Positions 21,543 to 33,894 are shown, numbered from the stretch's first letter. The stretch is 64,000 bases of DNA from Lethocerus indicus (GCA_019843655.1 JACDQD010000003.1:2978925-3042924), one strand, 5' to 3'. Numbers and translations are program-made. The notes: generated by a model from the letters alone, not told the origin.

Positions 21543-23484
21543 ATGGAAGTCGAACAGGAAGCCGAGAGGAAAATATTGGCCCGGTTCAAATCGGACACGG
21601 GCGAAGAGATGGGCGCCCTTTTCGATCTGCCCATCAATATTTCCGTGGACAGGCTCACCTCCATCTGCAACAACCTGCTCGAACAGGTAAACTCCATTTC
21701 GAAACTTCAACTCGCCGTTATTCTGTACCGAACTCACTCTTAAACGTCCGATGAACGCAGGAGGAAAACACGCCCTACTCGTTCTTCGTGAACGAAAAAG
21801 AAATCGCCAAATCTTTGGACGACGCTTTGGACATCCCGACGCTCAACACCGAAGTCGTCCTGGACATTATTTACCAGCAACAGGCCGTATTTAGAGTCAG
21901 AGCTGTAACCAGGTGTACCAGGTGAGTGCTTTTAATGAATCTATACATTTCAAATAACATTGTCACTCGGATGTTGTGATTTTGGAAAGAGGTAGCCCAA
22001 TCTTGTTGAAGACAAGACCGGGTCCGTTGTCGATTAAACTCGATTAAGTAAAATTGCTTAAATAATCAATATTGAATAATATTTACAGTTCATTGCCCGG
22101 TCACGGTGAGGCCGTGATCTCCGTGAGGTTCAGCCCCGACGGGAGCCAACTGGCGAGTGGGTCGGGTGACACCACCGTACGCTTCTGGGACATCGACACA
22201 CAGACACCGCTCTACACCTGCAAAGGTATTTACGACCACAATCACTGAAAAACACAAAATTCCAGAGCTTACATCAAATATTTCGTTTGTATTTCACAAT
22301 TGAAACAAAAAATATAACCCAGTGAAAAATGCCCGAACACAGAAATAAAGAAATGCTAGTGCTATCTGTTGAGTTATGTGGAAACCGCATAGAAAATATT
22401 CCGAATAATTATTTTTCATTTCTTATTGAATTTCAAAAATATATATTCTATAAGAATCGAGTGAGTATATTTTTCAATGCATATTTAAACCTATGGCTCA
22501 TTGGTCTAACAATAATGTATCCTATTGTAACTGAATTGTATCATTATATTTTTCTATAACTTATAAAATTGAACATTGAACTATTTCAAGCTCAAGATGT
22601 TCTTTTTGTTTCCTTTTTTTTGTATATATTGTTCATCTGTTGATAAAGTATGTACTTTCATCGGTCGATTTGTTTTGTTTTTTCTTCCAATTTAGGCCAT
22701 CAAAATTGGGTGCTGTGTATTTGTTGGAGTCCCGATTCCTCGAGGCTGGTTTCCGGCTGTAAGAGCGGTATCGTCATCCAGTGGAACGCTTCCACCGGGA
22801 AGCAGGCTGGACCAATAATGAAAGGGCACAAACAGTGGATAACCGCATTGGTGTGGGAGCCCTATCATTCAAGTGGGTCCAGGGACCGATTTGTCTCTAA
22901 ATCTAATCTGACCAGTCTCTTAAAATATAACAGTATATCTGATATTGAAAACCATCAATCTATTTTTTTTTCTACTGCGCATTTTATTTTAAAAATTTAT
23001 ATTTATCGTACCTTTGGTACTGTATACTGCTTCGACATAAATGAGCACAAATACAGCGAGATCCGTAACAATGTGATATCCAATATTTTCTGTTTACTAT
23101 ATTCCTATGTATATATTGTGTCATATTCTTTTATTTTCCTTCTTTCTAATATAGATCCCGAGTGTAGACACTTTGCCAGCAGTTCAAAGGATGGTGATAT
23201 CAGAATCTGGGATTCGATGGTCGGAAAATGTTTGAGAATACTCTCCGGTCATACGCAGAGCGTAACAGCCTTACAGTGGGGTGGCGGAGGACTACTCTAT
23301 TCCGCCTCCCAGGATAGAACCATTAAAGTTTGGAGGCCTCATGATGTGAGACAGTATTCATTGTTAATTGTTTGAAATTCAATTTTAAAATTATTCTGAA
23401 TAACATTGCGTACAAATAATGCTGTTGCGTATTTATTAATTTAAAATTAATTTTTAATGTAATATTTTTTAATAATATCCCAAG

Positions 23485-23524
<40 letters not shown>

Positions 23525-26090
23525 GTATATTTGTAAGATATATGTATTTCATACATAAATGATTCCTCAAAATTAATAACTATATTTAATTCCAAAAGAT
23601 TTTAAAATAAAATCATGCTATGATTCCATAGTCAATTGATTTGTGTGATTCTATGATAGAAGATGCTGTAATTATAGTTCATGCAAATCATTAGTTTAGA
23701 CAAAAATGTTATTAAGTTGATTTGTGAAATAGGAATAAATCAATCACTATCATCACTATATACATATACAGTTTAATTTGAATTTTGTTTATGAAATTGA
23801 AATTAGTTGAAGATGTAGTAATTTGTTTAACATTCGTGAAATGATGCTATTATTTCATTAAAAGCCTCATTGTAAATTATTAGTTTATAATTTTTTTCAT
23901 ATACTAATATATATACTTAATATTTATTATTTTGAAGGGAGTATTGTGCAGGACGCTGCAGGGACATGCGCATTGGGTCAACACTTTAACACTGAATTGT
24001 GACTACATCCTTAGGACTGGTGCGATCTGTAGGCCTAGTGACAATGTCGATCCTAAAGATAGTAAGTATTCGCCCAACCCTCACATACTTGTTATATGTC
24101 GTTGTTATTATTATATTCTAGTTATTTTTATTGCGTAATTATTATTTATTACAATTATTTGCGCAGGAAATGCTGTGGCCAAACTTGCGAAATCGCGTTA
24201 CGATGAAGTGTGTTCCGAAAAGGGGGAGCTCCTTGTATCGGGGAGTGATGATTTTACACTCTTCCTCTGGAATCCGGAATCGGATAAGAAACCTATCGGT
24301 GAGAATATTTTATTTTATACGGTATACATTGGATATTATTATTTGAGTGCTCTAGATTATGAATGACACAAGCCGTACATAATAAGTAGTGCTAAACCCC
24401 CCCTCATAAAAAGATGCAAAATGATTTCTGATTCAAATAGTTTTCATATTATTCAAAGAGAATTTTTCGCATCTCTACATTGTAATGACATATTATTTAT
24501 ATATACGCATACAGTAATTGTTATGAACATAACATGTTGTGTATAATATGTTATAATATGTTATGAACATTCATAACAAAATTGTTATGAAATGACTAGA
24601 GAGTAGTGGAATTTTATTTATAGAAAAATTTCCATTTTTCAGCCAGAATGACCGGACATCAACAGCTCGTGAACGATGTGAAATTTTCACCCGACACCAG
24701 AATTTTGGCTTCGGCGTCATTTGACAAGTCGATTAAATTGTGGGACGGTAAAACCGGGAAGTGAGTAACAGAAAATAGTTTTATATCGCCATAACATTTA
24801 TAGTTAGGTTTGTACCATAATGAGGGTGCCATTTTTTTGGCTGCAAACCCTTGTGGGGAACAATATTTTCATTGTTATAAATTTTCAATTACCGGGAGAC
24901 TATCAAAGTATAATTCAGAGTTAATAAATTTTAAGTATGCCGATTATGTATTTAATTAATTGGTTGATTAAGTTGTAATAAATAATTTATAAAATTGTGA
25001 TCAGGTTTATCACGACACTGAGGGGTCATGTTCAAGCAGTTTACATGATTGCATGGTCTGCTGATTCCAGACTGCTTGTCAGCGGCAGTGCAGATTCTAC
25101 TTTGAAAGGTAAGAATTAATTTTATTATCATTATTTTTGGATGAATACATTTCTGTTACTAATTAATGTATTTTTCTTCTGTGTCCGTCCTGAAATTATA
25201 ACCATTTCTAAGCATTATTGAGTTTTTATAATATAAAAAAAGCATTTATAAAATCACTTACTAATCGTATTGCAGTTCAATTTATATTCATATATCTCAA
25301 AATATTAACACAATATCTTCTGGTATAAATATTGGGGGAGATTATTTAACGGTGTAAACTTACAAATAAATATCGATAAATACTCTTGAGAAAATGTTCA
25401 AATAATCATTTTTAGAGAAGTAGCATAAAGTATGTTGGTATATAAATTTTTTATCCTGTAAATATATTTAATTTAAAAGGGAATATTAGATTCGTTTTTA
25501 AAACTAGTGTATTGAACTTATTAGCAATGTAAAAATAATATGACCTATACCTGTAATTTGGGTTGCCATGAGAATGCATATAACTTTATTAGGAAAATAT
25601 ATATAAATTTTAATTATTTTTTAAAATATTATATTTTCCAGTCATTATGAAAAAAATTGAATTGATTTACAGCTGCATGCTTTAGTTTCTATAAATAATA
25701 AACTTTTTATTCCACAACAGTGTTAAACTGAATTTTTTATTAAAGAAATTTTTTCAGATAATTTTTACACCATTATACATTTGTTTATCACATCTTTTTA
25801 AATGCAGTGCTTATGAAAATAATAATTGTTTGTTTCAAGTTTGGAGCATGAAAACAAAGAAACTGATGCACGATTTGCCCGGTCATGTGGATGAAGTTTA
25901 TGCCGTGGATTGGTCTCCTCTTGGTGATAAAGTTGGATCGGGTGGAAAAGATAAAGTTCTCAAACTGTAAGTATTATTTAATTATACTTCGGAAAGTATA
26001 TTTATTACCCAACTGTCCGCTATTATTTTATATCTAAAAACAATTGTTTATTAATTAAAATTGTTGTCTGTTATCAGGTGGCAACACTAA
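21543..26090 (+). CDS. Nle: Notchless protein homolog (NLE1/Rsa4), eleven exons
   Basis: Exons: 21543-21686, 21761-21921, 22089-22225, 22696-22872, 23155-23345, 23938-24061, 24167-24298, 24643-24760, 25005-25108, 25840-25966, 26078-26090. They total 1428 coding bases, 475 aa (human NLE1 is 485), with all junctions in phase. Residues 1-95 form the ubiquitin-like NLE domain. By my reading Glu79 ([11 protein letters not shown]) aligns with the glutamate that contacts the Midasin/Rea1 MIDAS domain in yeast Rsa4. Residues 104-475 form eight WD40 blades with GH motifs (for example LPGHGEA, KGHQNW, LSGHTQS, LQGHAHW, MTGHQQL, LPGHVDE) and WD-type ends. The family acts in the nucleus in pre-60S ribosome maturation, where Rea1 pulls on it to remodel the particle; the fly gene was named as a Notch modifier. 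The last exon encodes only the split Leu codon plus Trp-Gln-His before the stop. Intron 4 (22873-23154) is stop-free and 282 bases long, so retention would add 94 residues in frame. Confidence 0.97.
23487..23520 (+). repeat. (AT)n microsatellite in Nle intron 5
   Basis: Seventeen AT repeats. Confidence 0.95.
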
Positions 26091-26340
26091 ACACCGAAAA
26101 GGGACAGCAATTGAATGCATGACTGTTTTATGCATTCGATACTTAACAATAAGTAACTTAATTCTTAAACTTAAATGTAACACGAGAGATTACCTGTTGA
26201 TTGTGCATTTTATTTTTATATTCTGTTGTGAAATAAAAATAAAAATTTCACCAGTGTTATATAATTGTATTTTACCCTCATTTTCAGGGCAGAGGCCTTC
26301 TATCGAAACTTTGCCTCGTTGTCACTGCTAAATTGGCAGC
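26091..26340 (+). terminator. Nle: Nle 3' UTR with polyadenylation signal
   Basis: AATAAA at 26232-26237, partly repeated just after, about 140 bases past the stop, followed by a T-rich stretch. This is a plausible cleavage region for a short 3' UTR. Confidence 0.6.
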
Positions 26341-27740
26341 GATAGAGACATATTCAAGAGTTAAAATTCGACTTAGTTTCTCGAGAAATTTAAATTATTT
26401 TAAACGACTCTGTTAGAATTGTCGAGTTAAGAAAAAAAGCATAAATCGGTGGGATGATCCGTCTCTGTCTCCCTTTATCTGTTTGGCCCCAATTTCTTTT
26501 TTGGGACGATTCGTTCTCGACGTCGTTATCCCCGATTTGAAATTGATTACGAGTTATATTTCAGTTCGATCGATAGATTATCGCGAGACGGAGATGACGA
26601 TGATATTCGAGTGTGTAAAGGAAGGGGGGGCGAAAAAAAGAAATTGAAGGTATACGACAAATATTTAATCGGAAAAAAATGTGTTTACTATCAGATATAT
26701 ATATAGCATCCCTTATCACTACCAAACGGCGAGATAAGTACGTTCTCACGGCTGACTTGCACCGTTCAAAGAAGCCGCTTCTCGCATCCACATTAAATCG
26801 AAATTATTAAATCGAAATTGCTAAAAGGTGTTTCATTTTTCGCCGAAATTGATAACACGGACTGCACGCCAAACAGGTTAATGCCGTGTAAATCTTCCGT
26901 CGGTTTTGCTGGCGATTTTTATAATTTTGCAACTTTATCAATAAGAGAAGACACTAGCGTTACATCTCTCTTATCTGCCGGACAAATAGCTTTTTGACAT
27001 TTTCGTCCTCCAAAATTGAAATCGCAACCGATAAAACGCGATACTGGGGAAGACGTACTGTCCACGCAAACGATACGAAAAATAGGATTTCGTAGAATAG
27101 AAAGAAATCGACATGAACATTTTTGATGGTCACGCATAATACTTTGTCGCCACCAATTAGTATCCAATTCATCGTTGTCTTATCATTTAACTCGTTGGTA
27201 CAGTACATTTTTCCCGAAAACAATTTCAGAACTTACTTATTGCATACGAATCGAAAAGGTTCAGAATTTGGTTCTATATTATGGAACATATATCCTCGAA
27301 TGGACTCGACTTTACTCCACTTTTAACTGTCGCTTTCGGCGGTAATTTTTTTTTTTCGGTATTTTGGGCGCAACAGCCCTCCCTCAGAAAGTGGGGCCTG
27401 ATAAAAGTAATTTGCTAGGGAGAATCCGTTGCTTGTCGGGAAAGCCGTCCTGGGGGCCTTGCCAACATTAAGCGGGGAGAAAGACGGCGAATAAAAATTT
27501 TCACGCACAGATGGTCACCCCCACCCCCACCACCCAAAGAAAATCCGGAAAAGCATATACACAATGCCCTAAGAAGCGGAAAAACATCTTCTCCCCCTTA
27601 GTACTAGGAAGTGTAATTGGACCCAATTAAAGGTCGGGTTCTTAGACTATGTCTTAAACAGACAATATTTAACCGAACCGATATCAATGCTGTAAACTAG
27701 AAATTATGTATATATCAGGCATTAGACAATCCAACAGATA
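26341..27740. other. intergenic DNA, nothing recognised
   Basis: Mixed composition with no conserved frame, RNA or repeat that I can support. Confidence 0.5.
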
Positions 27741-27741
27741 A

Positions 27742-27761
27742 ACCCTGTTGATCAACAGGGT
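27742..27761. repeat. perfect 20-bp palindrome
   Basis: ACCCTGTTGATCAACAGGGT is its own reverse complement with no spacer. It could be a dimeric protein site or a relic of a joined inverted repeat. Confidence 0.9.
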
Positions 27762-27954
27762 GCGACAAAATTTATTTTAATTTAATTTTTAATCCAGCCA
27801 ATTTTCTTTCGCCAATAATTCGGTGCGGCTTTCACGATTTTGTCTTTCGGCAAAAGTAGCTTATTTTAATTTGGCCGTGTTAATTGATGGTACAGGAAGT
27901 GTCTATCGCTCTCTTCGATTTCCTCTTTTCCCCAGCCCTCGGCCACCTTTACAT

Positions 27955-28030
27955 CCTGTCGCCACTGTTCTAACTGAAGACGGTGAAGGGCCGAAACCGA
28001 GCGGAGAGAGAAGAAATTATTTCGTGCCGG
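27955..28030 (+). mobile_element. foldback element arm remnant
   Basis: ACTGAAGACGGTGAAGGGCC and GAAACCGAGCGGAGAGAG are a degraded right arm of the foldback family. It stands about 90 bases before interior segment B. Confidence 0.55.
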
Positions 28031-28120
28031 TATTTCGAATTAGATTTTTTTTAAAGGAAAAGAATATGTTCATTAACGCGGTGGAACGCCGTCAAAACGT
28101 TGATTCGTGATTTTCGGCAT

Positions 28121-28480
28121 TTGGTATTGTGTATTTGCGATCATAACAGTTTTCCTGTTGATACAAAATTTATAGAACAAAGTTTATTTTTAGTAATCTA
28201 GTCAATCGGTGCAAGTGCGCCCAACGAACTTTAGTTAAGTACATTTCCGCACCACCCTCAGGGGGCGCTAGTTTATCTGTGCAAGTGCTCCCAACGAACT
28301 TTAGTTAAGTACATTTCCGCACCACCCTCAGGGGGCGCTAGTTTATCTGTGCAAGTGCTCCCAACGAACTTTAGTTAAGTACATTTCCGCACCACCCTCA
28401 GGGGGCGCTAGTTTATCTGTGCAAGTGCACCCAAACGAACTTTAGATCTGTGCAAGTGCTCCCAACGAACTCTAGTACTG
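28121..28480 (+). repeat. foldback interior segment and 70-bp tandem repeat, array B
   Basis: An interior segment matching 14.54-14.61 kb leads into units starting GTGCAAGTGC at 28209, 28279, 28349 and 28419 (period exactly 70), then a collapsed unit near 28450. Each of the first three units carries CCCTCAGGGGGCGCTA (28255, 28325, 28395), a strong CTCF-like core. The near identity of the units shows recent amplification. Confidence 0.9.
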
Positions 28481-28535
28481 GTACAACGAGCCAGTTCCTC
28501 CTCATTTGAGGTCCGCGAATCGGCAATGGAGACCG

Positions 28536-29640
28536 TTGTTATACTTTATTACACAGACAAACTAACATAAACCTTGCAGAATAATAAAAATACTCTACTT
28601 GTTTTTAGTTCTTACTAGCTGAAGTACCCGGCCTTGCTCGGGGGGTTCACATCAATAAGAAAGCAGAATTGTAATTAAAGATATGTTTATTAAAGTACTT
28701 GAGGTTACACTACATTCATAGTTCTACCTTTCTCTGCTTAAACAAAAATGTAAGATATAAGTACCGGTGGCATCACTATTACGATCATAATCACTGCAAT
28801 CATATTTTACTATTTATTACTTGAATCTTAATGCATATATATAGTTTGTAATCATGAATGGAATGAGAAAATAGTCCTAAATATGTCTGATAAAGGGAAA
28901 CATAATTTTAGAATATCTTACGGCAATTCTTTTTAATTAAATGTTTATTTAATTGGTGTCGATACTGGCGCTAGTAGTTCCAGAAATCGCCACCAGGGGG
29001 CGGTAGTGCACGGGAAGTGTCGGCACTAGCGCTAGTAGTTCCAGAAATCGCCACCAGAGGGCAGTACTGCACGGGAAGTGTCGATACTAGCGCTAGTAGT
29101 TCCAGAAATCGCCACCAGGGGGCGGTACTGCACGGGAAGTGTCAATACTAGCGCTAGTAGTTCCAGAAATCGCCACCAGAGGGCAGCACAGGAAACACAC
29201 CAAATTCAAACCGAGCGACCTCCTTGCATCTCATGTTCTCCTGATACAAATCCTGATATTTTTTCTAAACCCAAAAATTAAAAATTTTAATATATCAATA
29301 TATACGCCGATTTTTCGTTAATTTGATAATAAATGAATGTGTTAAGGCTTGTAATGCACAAATTAGAAGGGAAAATGTATTTTTTAAATAAAAAAAATAA
29401 ATTTATTTGGCTACAACTTTTACCTATTATTTTGAAAATTATTTTATACGATGTTCGTTGTCTATTTGCCTGCATCGTGGCCTGATTTTGTGCAGTTTCA
29501 TTAGCTCTCGAGAGCCACTCTCGATGCCTACGTCGTTTTTGTGCTCAGACGAAGTATTTTCTTTGTAGGCGCGACTTTGTGCGAGAGGATAGACGATAAG
29601 GGAGATTGGTTTGCGATGGTAATGAAAAATGGAAAAAACA
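28536..29640 (+). mobile_element. composite repeat element, copy B
   Basis: It is closely similar to copy A from its left edge (TAGCTGAAGTACCCGGCCTT at 28616) through the 61-bp array and the tail to about 29635. It lacks the distal end found in copy A and is followed directly by a repeated piece of its own tail, then copy C. Confidence 0.85.
28956..29189 (+). repeat. 61-bp minisatellite, array B: 4 units
   Basis: CTCF-like cores start at 28990, 29051, 29112 and 29173, all plus strand. The first unit carries the same GGCGGTA variant and the same GATACTGGCGC start as the first unit of array A, so the arrays descend from one ancestor and B has fewer central units. Confidence 0.95.
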
Positions 29641-30640
29641 CACCAAATTCAAACCGAGCGACCTCCTTGCATCTCATGTTCTCCTGATACAAATCCTGAT
29701 ATTTTTCTAAACCCAAAAATTGAAAATTTTAATATATCAATATATACGCCGATTTTTCGTTGATTTGATAATAAACGCATCTGTTAAGGCTTGTAATGAA
29801 TAAATTAGAAGGGAAAATGTATTTTTTAAATTAAAAAAGAATATCTGATGGCACTTCTTTTTAATTAAATGTTTATTTAATTGGTGTCGACACTAGCGCT
29901 AGTAGTTCCAGAAATTCCCACCAGGAGGCAGCACTGCACGGGAAGTGTCGTTACTAGCGCTAGTAGTTCCAGAAATTCCCACCAGGGGGCAGTACTGCAC
30001 GGGAAGTGTCGATACTAGCGCTAGTAGTTCCAGAAATCGCCACCAGGGGGCAGTACTGCACGGGAAGTGTTGATACTAGCGCTAGTAGTTCCAGAAATCG
30101 CCACCAGAGGGCAGTACTGCACGGGAAGTGTCGATACTAGCGCTAGTAGTTCCAGAAATCGCCACCAGAGGGCAGCACAGGAAACACACCAAATTCAAAC
30201 CGAGCGACCTCCTTGCATCTCATGTTCTCCTGATACAAATCCTGATATTTTTCTAAACCCAAAAATTGAAAATTTTAATATATCAATATATACGCCGATT
30301 TTTCGTTGATTTGATAATAAATGCATCTGTTAAGGCTTGTAATGAATAAATTAGAAGGGAAAATGTATTTTTTAAATTAAAAAAGAAATTTATTTGACTA
30401 CAACTTTCCCTATTATTTTGAAAAATAATTTATACGATGTTCGTTGTCTATTTGCCTGCATCGTGGCCTTATTTCGTGCAGTTTCATTAGCTCTCGCGAG
30501 AGCCACTCTCGATGCCCGTGTCATTTTTGTGCTGAGACGAAGTATTTTCTTTGTAGGCGCGACTTTGTGCGACAGGATAGACGATAAGGGAGATTCGTTC
30601 GCGATGATCATGATAAATGGGTAAACGGGAAGGTACAGGT
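29636..30640 (+). mobile_element. composite repeat element, partial tandem copy C
   Basis: It restarts with the tail segment AACACACCAAATTCAAACCG, then jumps to the sequence just left of the 61-bp array (ATCTGATGGCACTTC), a third array, and another full tail. The join suggests duplication by unequal exchange or by slippage between arrays. Confidence 0.85.
29884..30178 (+). repeat. 61-bp minisatellite, array C: 5 units
   Basis: Cores start at 29918, 29979, 30040, 30101 and 30162. The first two units have TTCCCACC instead of TCGCCACC, a variant not seen in arrays A and B. Confidence 0.95.
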
Positions 30641-31990
30641 AGGCAATCCACTTGGATTATCCGAGGCGGGCCCATTCGACCCTAGTAGGCCGAAAATAGT
30701 TTTTTAAGTATGCAAAGCCGGTAGAAAAGCCCGGTTCGCGTGACAAATATTAGGTAAAAATATTAGCGGGGGGTCAGTCAACTCCATTATTTAGGCCAAC
30801 TCGACTGTACACCTCGCGACAAATATAAGTGGGCGGAAATTCTATTTTTATTACGGATATAAATCCGTAACAATAAAGTGCCCAATACCGGTGAGAGGGC
30901 GGCACTTCAACCGCATACAGGAAAAAGAATGCGACCGGTATAATATCTCAACAGATTACCGTACGGAATATGGTATTACTTTGGTCTGAAATGAAAAAAA
31001 TACTGAGAATAATTCGGATATATTTCAATTCCCGTAACGGTCCATTTCCATCTGATAACTGATATTTTAACGGACGACATTTTTCCGCCTCCATTCCGGG
31101 AATTGAACCGGTAATTTAGTCCTTACTCCTCGCTTGGGGAAAAACCTCAACCCAGCAGTCCGGAGACGGTGGACGCCATGAAACGTCCCGATGAAACTTT
31201 CTGGGGTCCTCTCCGAGAGTGTCCTATACTTTGAATTACAAGTTTTAATAATTCCATATAAACGCTGGACAGATTACTTTATGTAAACGCAATCCCCCGG
31301 GACAGCGGTCGAATCAACGATAATATAAAAATCCGTTTTTCAATTCTCCAATAATTGACCGACAGATGATTGAAGTTTGATTGATTTGGTTTCAGCGAGG
31401 TACTTAACCATCCCGGCCGCCATCGCATCCTCCTGTCACCAATGTCTATCACGGCCTACAGCCATTATTAAAAAATATGCCCCCATTCGGTCCTCCATAG
31501 ATTCTACAATAGATTAGTTGACGCATTTCAAGCGCTCAATACGTCGGGCTTTTCGAGGGCGACGACGCGGGTCGTGGATTTTTTCGAAATTTTTCTTATT
31601 TTATGATACAAAAGAAAGCGCCGATTTTCATTTTTAACGCGACATTAAAAGCGTACGACCTTCTATACATAGGCAATGCGCAAACCGAAGCGTTGTTTTC
31701 TGCCTTAAAAAGAAAAAATACACGCGGATTTTACGCCCAGTCCAGTCTACAAAATAAGCCGAATGAACTGTGCATTTAAGAGAAATTTCAAGTCAAGTTT
31801 TCACGACAAAATTGACAATCTCTGCAAATCAAAGGAAATTATTTTAACGGCGATTCAAAGGGATTTATTTAGAGTAATAGAAATAGCACTTTTTTAAACC
31901 CTCTGTACTTTTTATATAATTACAGTTTTATAAAATGCACTTCTACAATTGGTCTTGGCCTTAAACTGGTCTCGAAACGCCCGCGATAAA
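30641..31990. other. intergenic DNA, nothing recognised
   Basis: No gene or named repeat. A B-box-like sequence on the minus strand near 31090-31110 (GGTTCAATTCCCGG) is too isolated to call a tRNA or SINE. Confidence 0.4.
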
Positions 31991-32386
31991 ACTATAGAAG
32001 GTACTATAGAAGGTACTATAGAAGGTACTATAGAAGGTACTATAGAAGGTACTATAGGAGGCACTATAGAAGGTACTATAGAAGGTACTGTAGGAGGTAC
32101 TATAGGAGGTACTATAGGAGGTGCTGTAGGAGGTACTGTAGGAGGTACTGTAGGAGGTGCTATAGGAGGTACTACAGGAGGTACTGTAGGAGGTACTGTA
32201 GGAGGTACTGTAGGAGGTACTGTAGGAGGTACTGTAGGAGGTACTGTAGGAGGTACTGTAGGAGGTACTGTAGGAGGTACTATAGGAGGTACTATAGGAG
32301 GTACTGTAGGAGCTACTGTAGGAGCTACTGTAGGAGGTACTATAGGAGGTACTACAGAAGGTACTATAGGAGGTACTATCGAAGGT
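31991..32386 (+). repeat. 12-bp minisatellite, 33 units
   Basis: Units of the form ACTRTAGRAGGT keep one reading frame and would encode T(I/V)(E/G)G repeats. The left end is made mostly of ACTATAGAAGGT, the middle is a uniform block of eight ACTGTAGGAGGT units, and the right end is mixed, as expected from slippage that homogenises the centre. The open frame across it begins at a non-ATG codon in unremarkable sequence, so it is not called a gene. Confidence 0.95.
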
Positions 32387-33401
32387 TGTACTGTACGTTC
32401 ATTTGTTGTTTATGTGTAAACCCATTGTAAACTCAGTGTAAAACACGGTGGATACAAATAAAAGCCTGTCAGTATATTAATATTATTTTATTGAAAAGAA
32501 GCATCTTGACTGTAATCGTCGACAGATTTTAACTAATGACTCTTGGGGTATATTTTTTTTTTTTGGGGGGTTTCATCCGCCCACATGGACGCTACGTTGT
32601 GATTCCCCCGTCACTAATGGACACTTTTTGCTTTTTTTTTTTCAATGTTTCAAATTAAAAAATATTTATAACCATAATTATCCTCTATTCTTCCATATGC
32701 CGAAGAAACACTCGTCTCCTAAAGAGCAGTCGGGGCCTAATAATATCACTGCTATAGCTGTATTTTAACCTAATCCTACGTAGTTTTTCCTTTTATATAT
32801 TTACAATACTTAGCGTAAAACAATATTGTCGTATTTAATACTGTCAGCGCAGTTATATTATACTTAAAACAGCTTGTAGACGCTTGTATACTTGTTGGAA
32901 GAAAAGCGAAATATACGAAAATGTATGATGTAGGAAATTATTGAATCGATTCTATAAATAAATAATGTAATTTTAGAATACCTCACTCCACTGTCACTGT
33001 CACTCATATGTATGTGTTATTGTTATTGTATACTGTATATGTGTATATTGTTATATAAAAAAGTTTGATTTCTAGTAAATCTAGTCGTTCGAACGGTATT
33101 CCAAACCCTCGCAGACCACACGACAGACATTTTAAACCAATCGTACTGACATTTTACATTAAACGTTTAAATGTTTCTATTTTCATTACAGTTGGCTTAC
33201 TTCGTAAGAGTTGGCACGTGAGTATTTAATAGACACTCAACACTCGAGCATTGAAATACGGGAACGATTAGAAAAAAATAATAAGTCAAATAACCGGTTT
33301 GCCATTTCTTTCCTATTCCCACCTATTCTAACGCCGAACTTGAATAAAAATCCCTCGATAGAAAAAAATAGAATAAAGACAGGTATTAGACGGACCAAGG
33401 A

Positions 33402-33403
<2 letters not shown>

Positions 33404-33437
<34 letters not shown>
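33404..33437 (+). repeat. (TA)n microsatellite
   Basis: Uninterrupted TA dinucleotides, followed by a GTG interruption and four more. Confidence 0.95.
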
Positions 33438-33441
<4 letters not shown>

Positions 33442-33894
33442 ATATATATGGGGTGGTTTAGAGTGAAGGGTGGCCGGCCAAAGCGTACATTCCCGCAAAT
33501 GAGCCGCCTACCGAACGCCCTTGCCCTGTAAAATTTTAATTGGCGTTTTTATTTTTCCTCCCTTTTTTTTTTATGGCCTCCAACCGACGAGGGAAGAACG
33601 CACCCCTCCCTATGCCACCCCCGCCCCCGTCCAACGTGTACTGTGGCTACGGAGAATCGATATCACGTGGGCACACGTGAACGGCTCCGCGGGCTTCCAG
33701 GGGCTTCCCTCTATCTCTTTATCTATCCGATACAGTTTTTTTAATTTCACGACGGGATATATAACTGTAGTGGATCAATTGGGCTCGATCTACGTCTATT
33801 CGGGCAGCGGTAATTTTGTGACACTCTAATAATAAAGTTATTTCGCACTTTATTTCATCTGCAGCTAAAATTCACACGTCGGATCCATTGCGGA

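Noticed and set aside
22650..23375. A 241-codon frame read as a single WD40 protein
   Set aside because: It is Nle exons 4 and 5 joined through the stop-free intron 4. The spliced form restores the conserved YHS-NPEC junction.
28956..30178. Regularly spaced 61-bp units as a CRISPR array
   Set aside because: The whole unit is repeated with no variable spacers, and the DNA is eukaryotic.
31949..32419. 156-codon frame encoding T(I/V)GG repeats
   Set aside because: The frame starts at TTG, not ATG, and consists of a 12-bp minisatellite.
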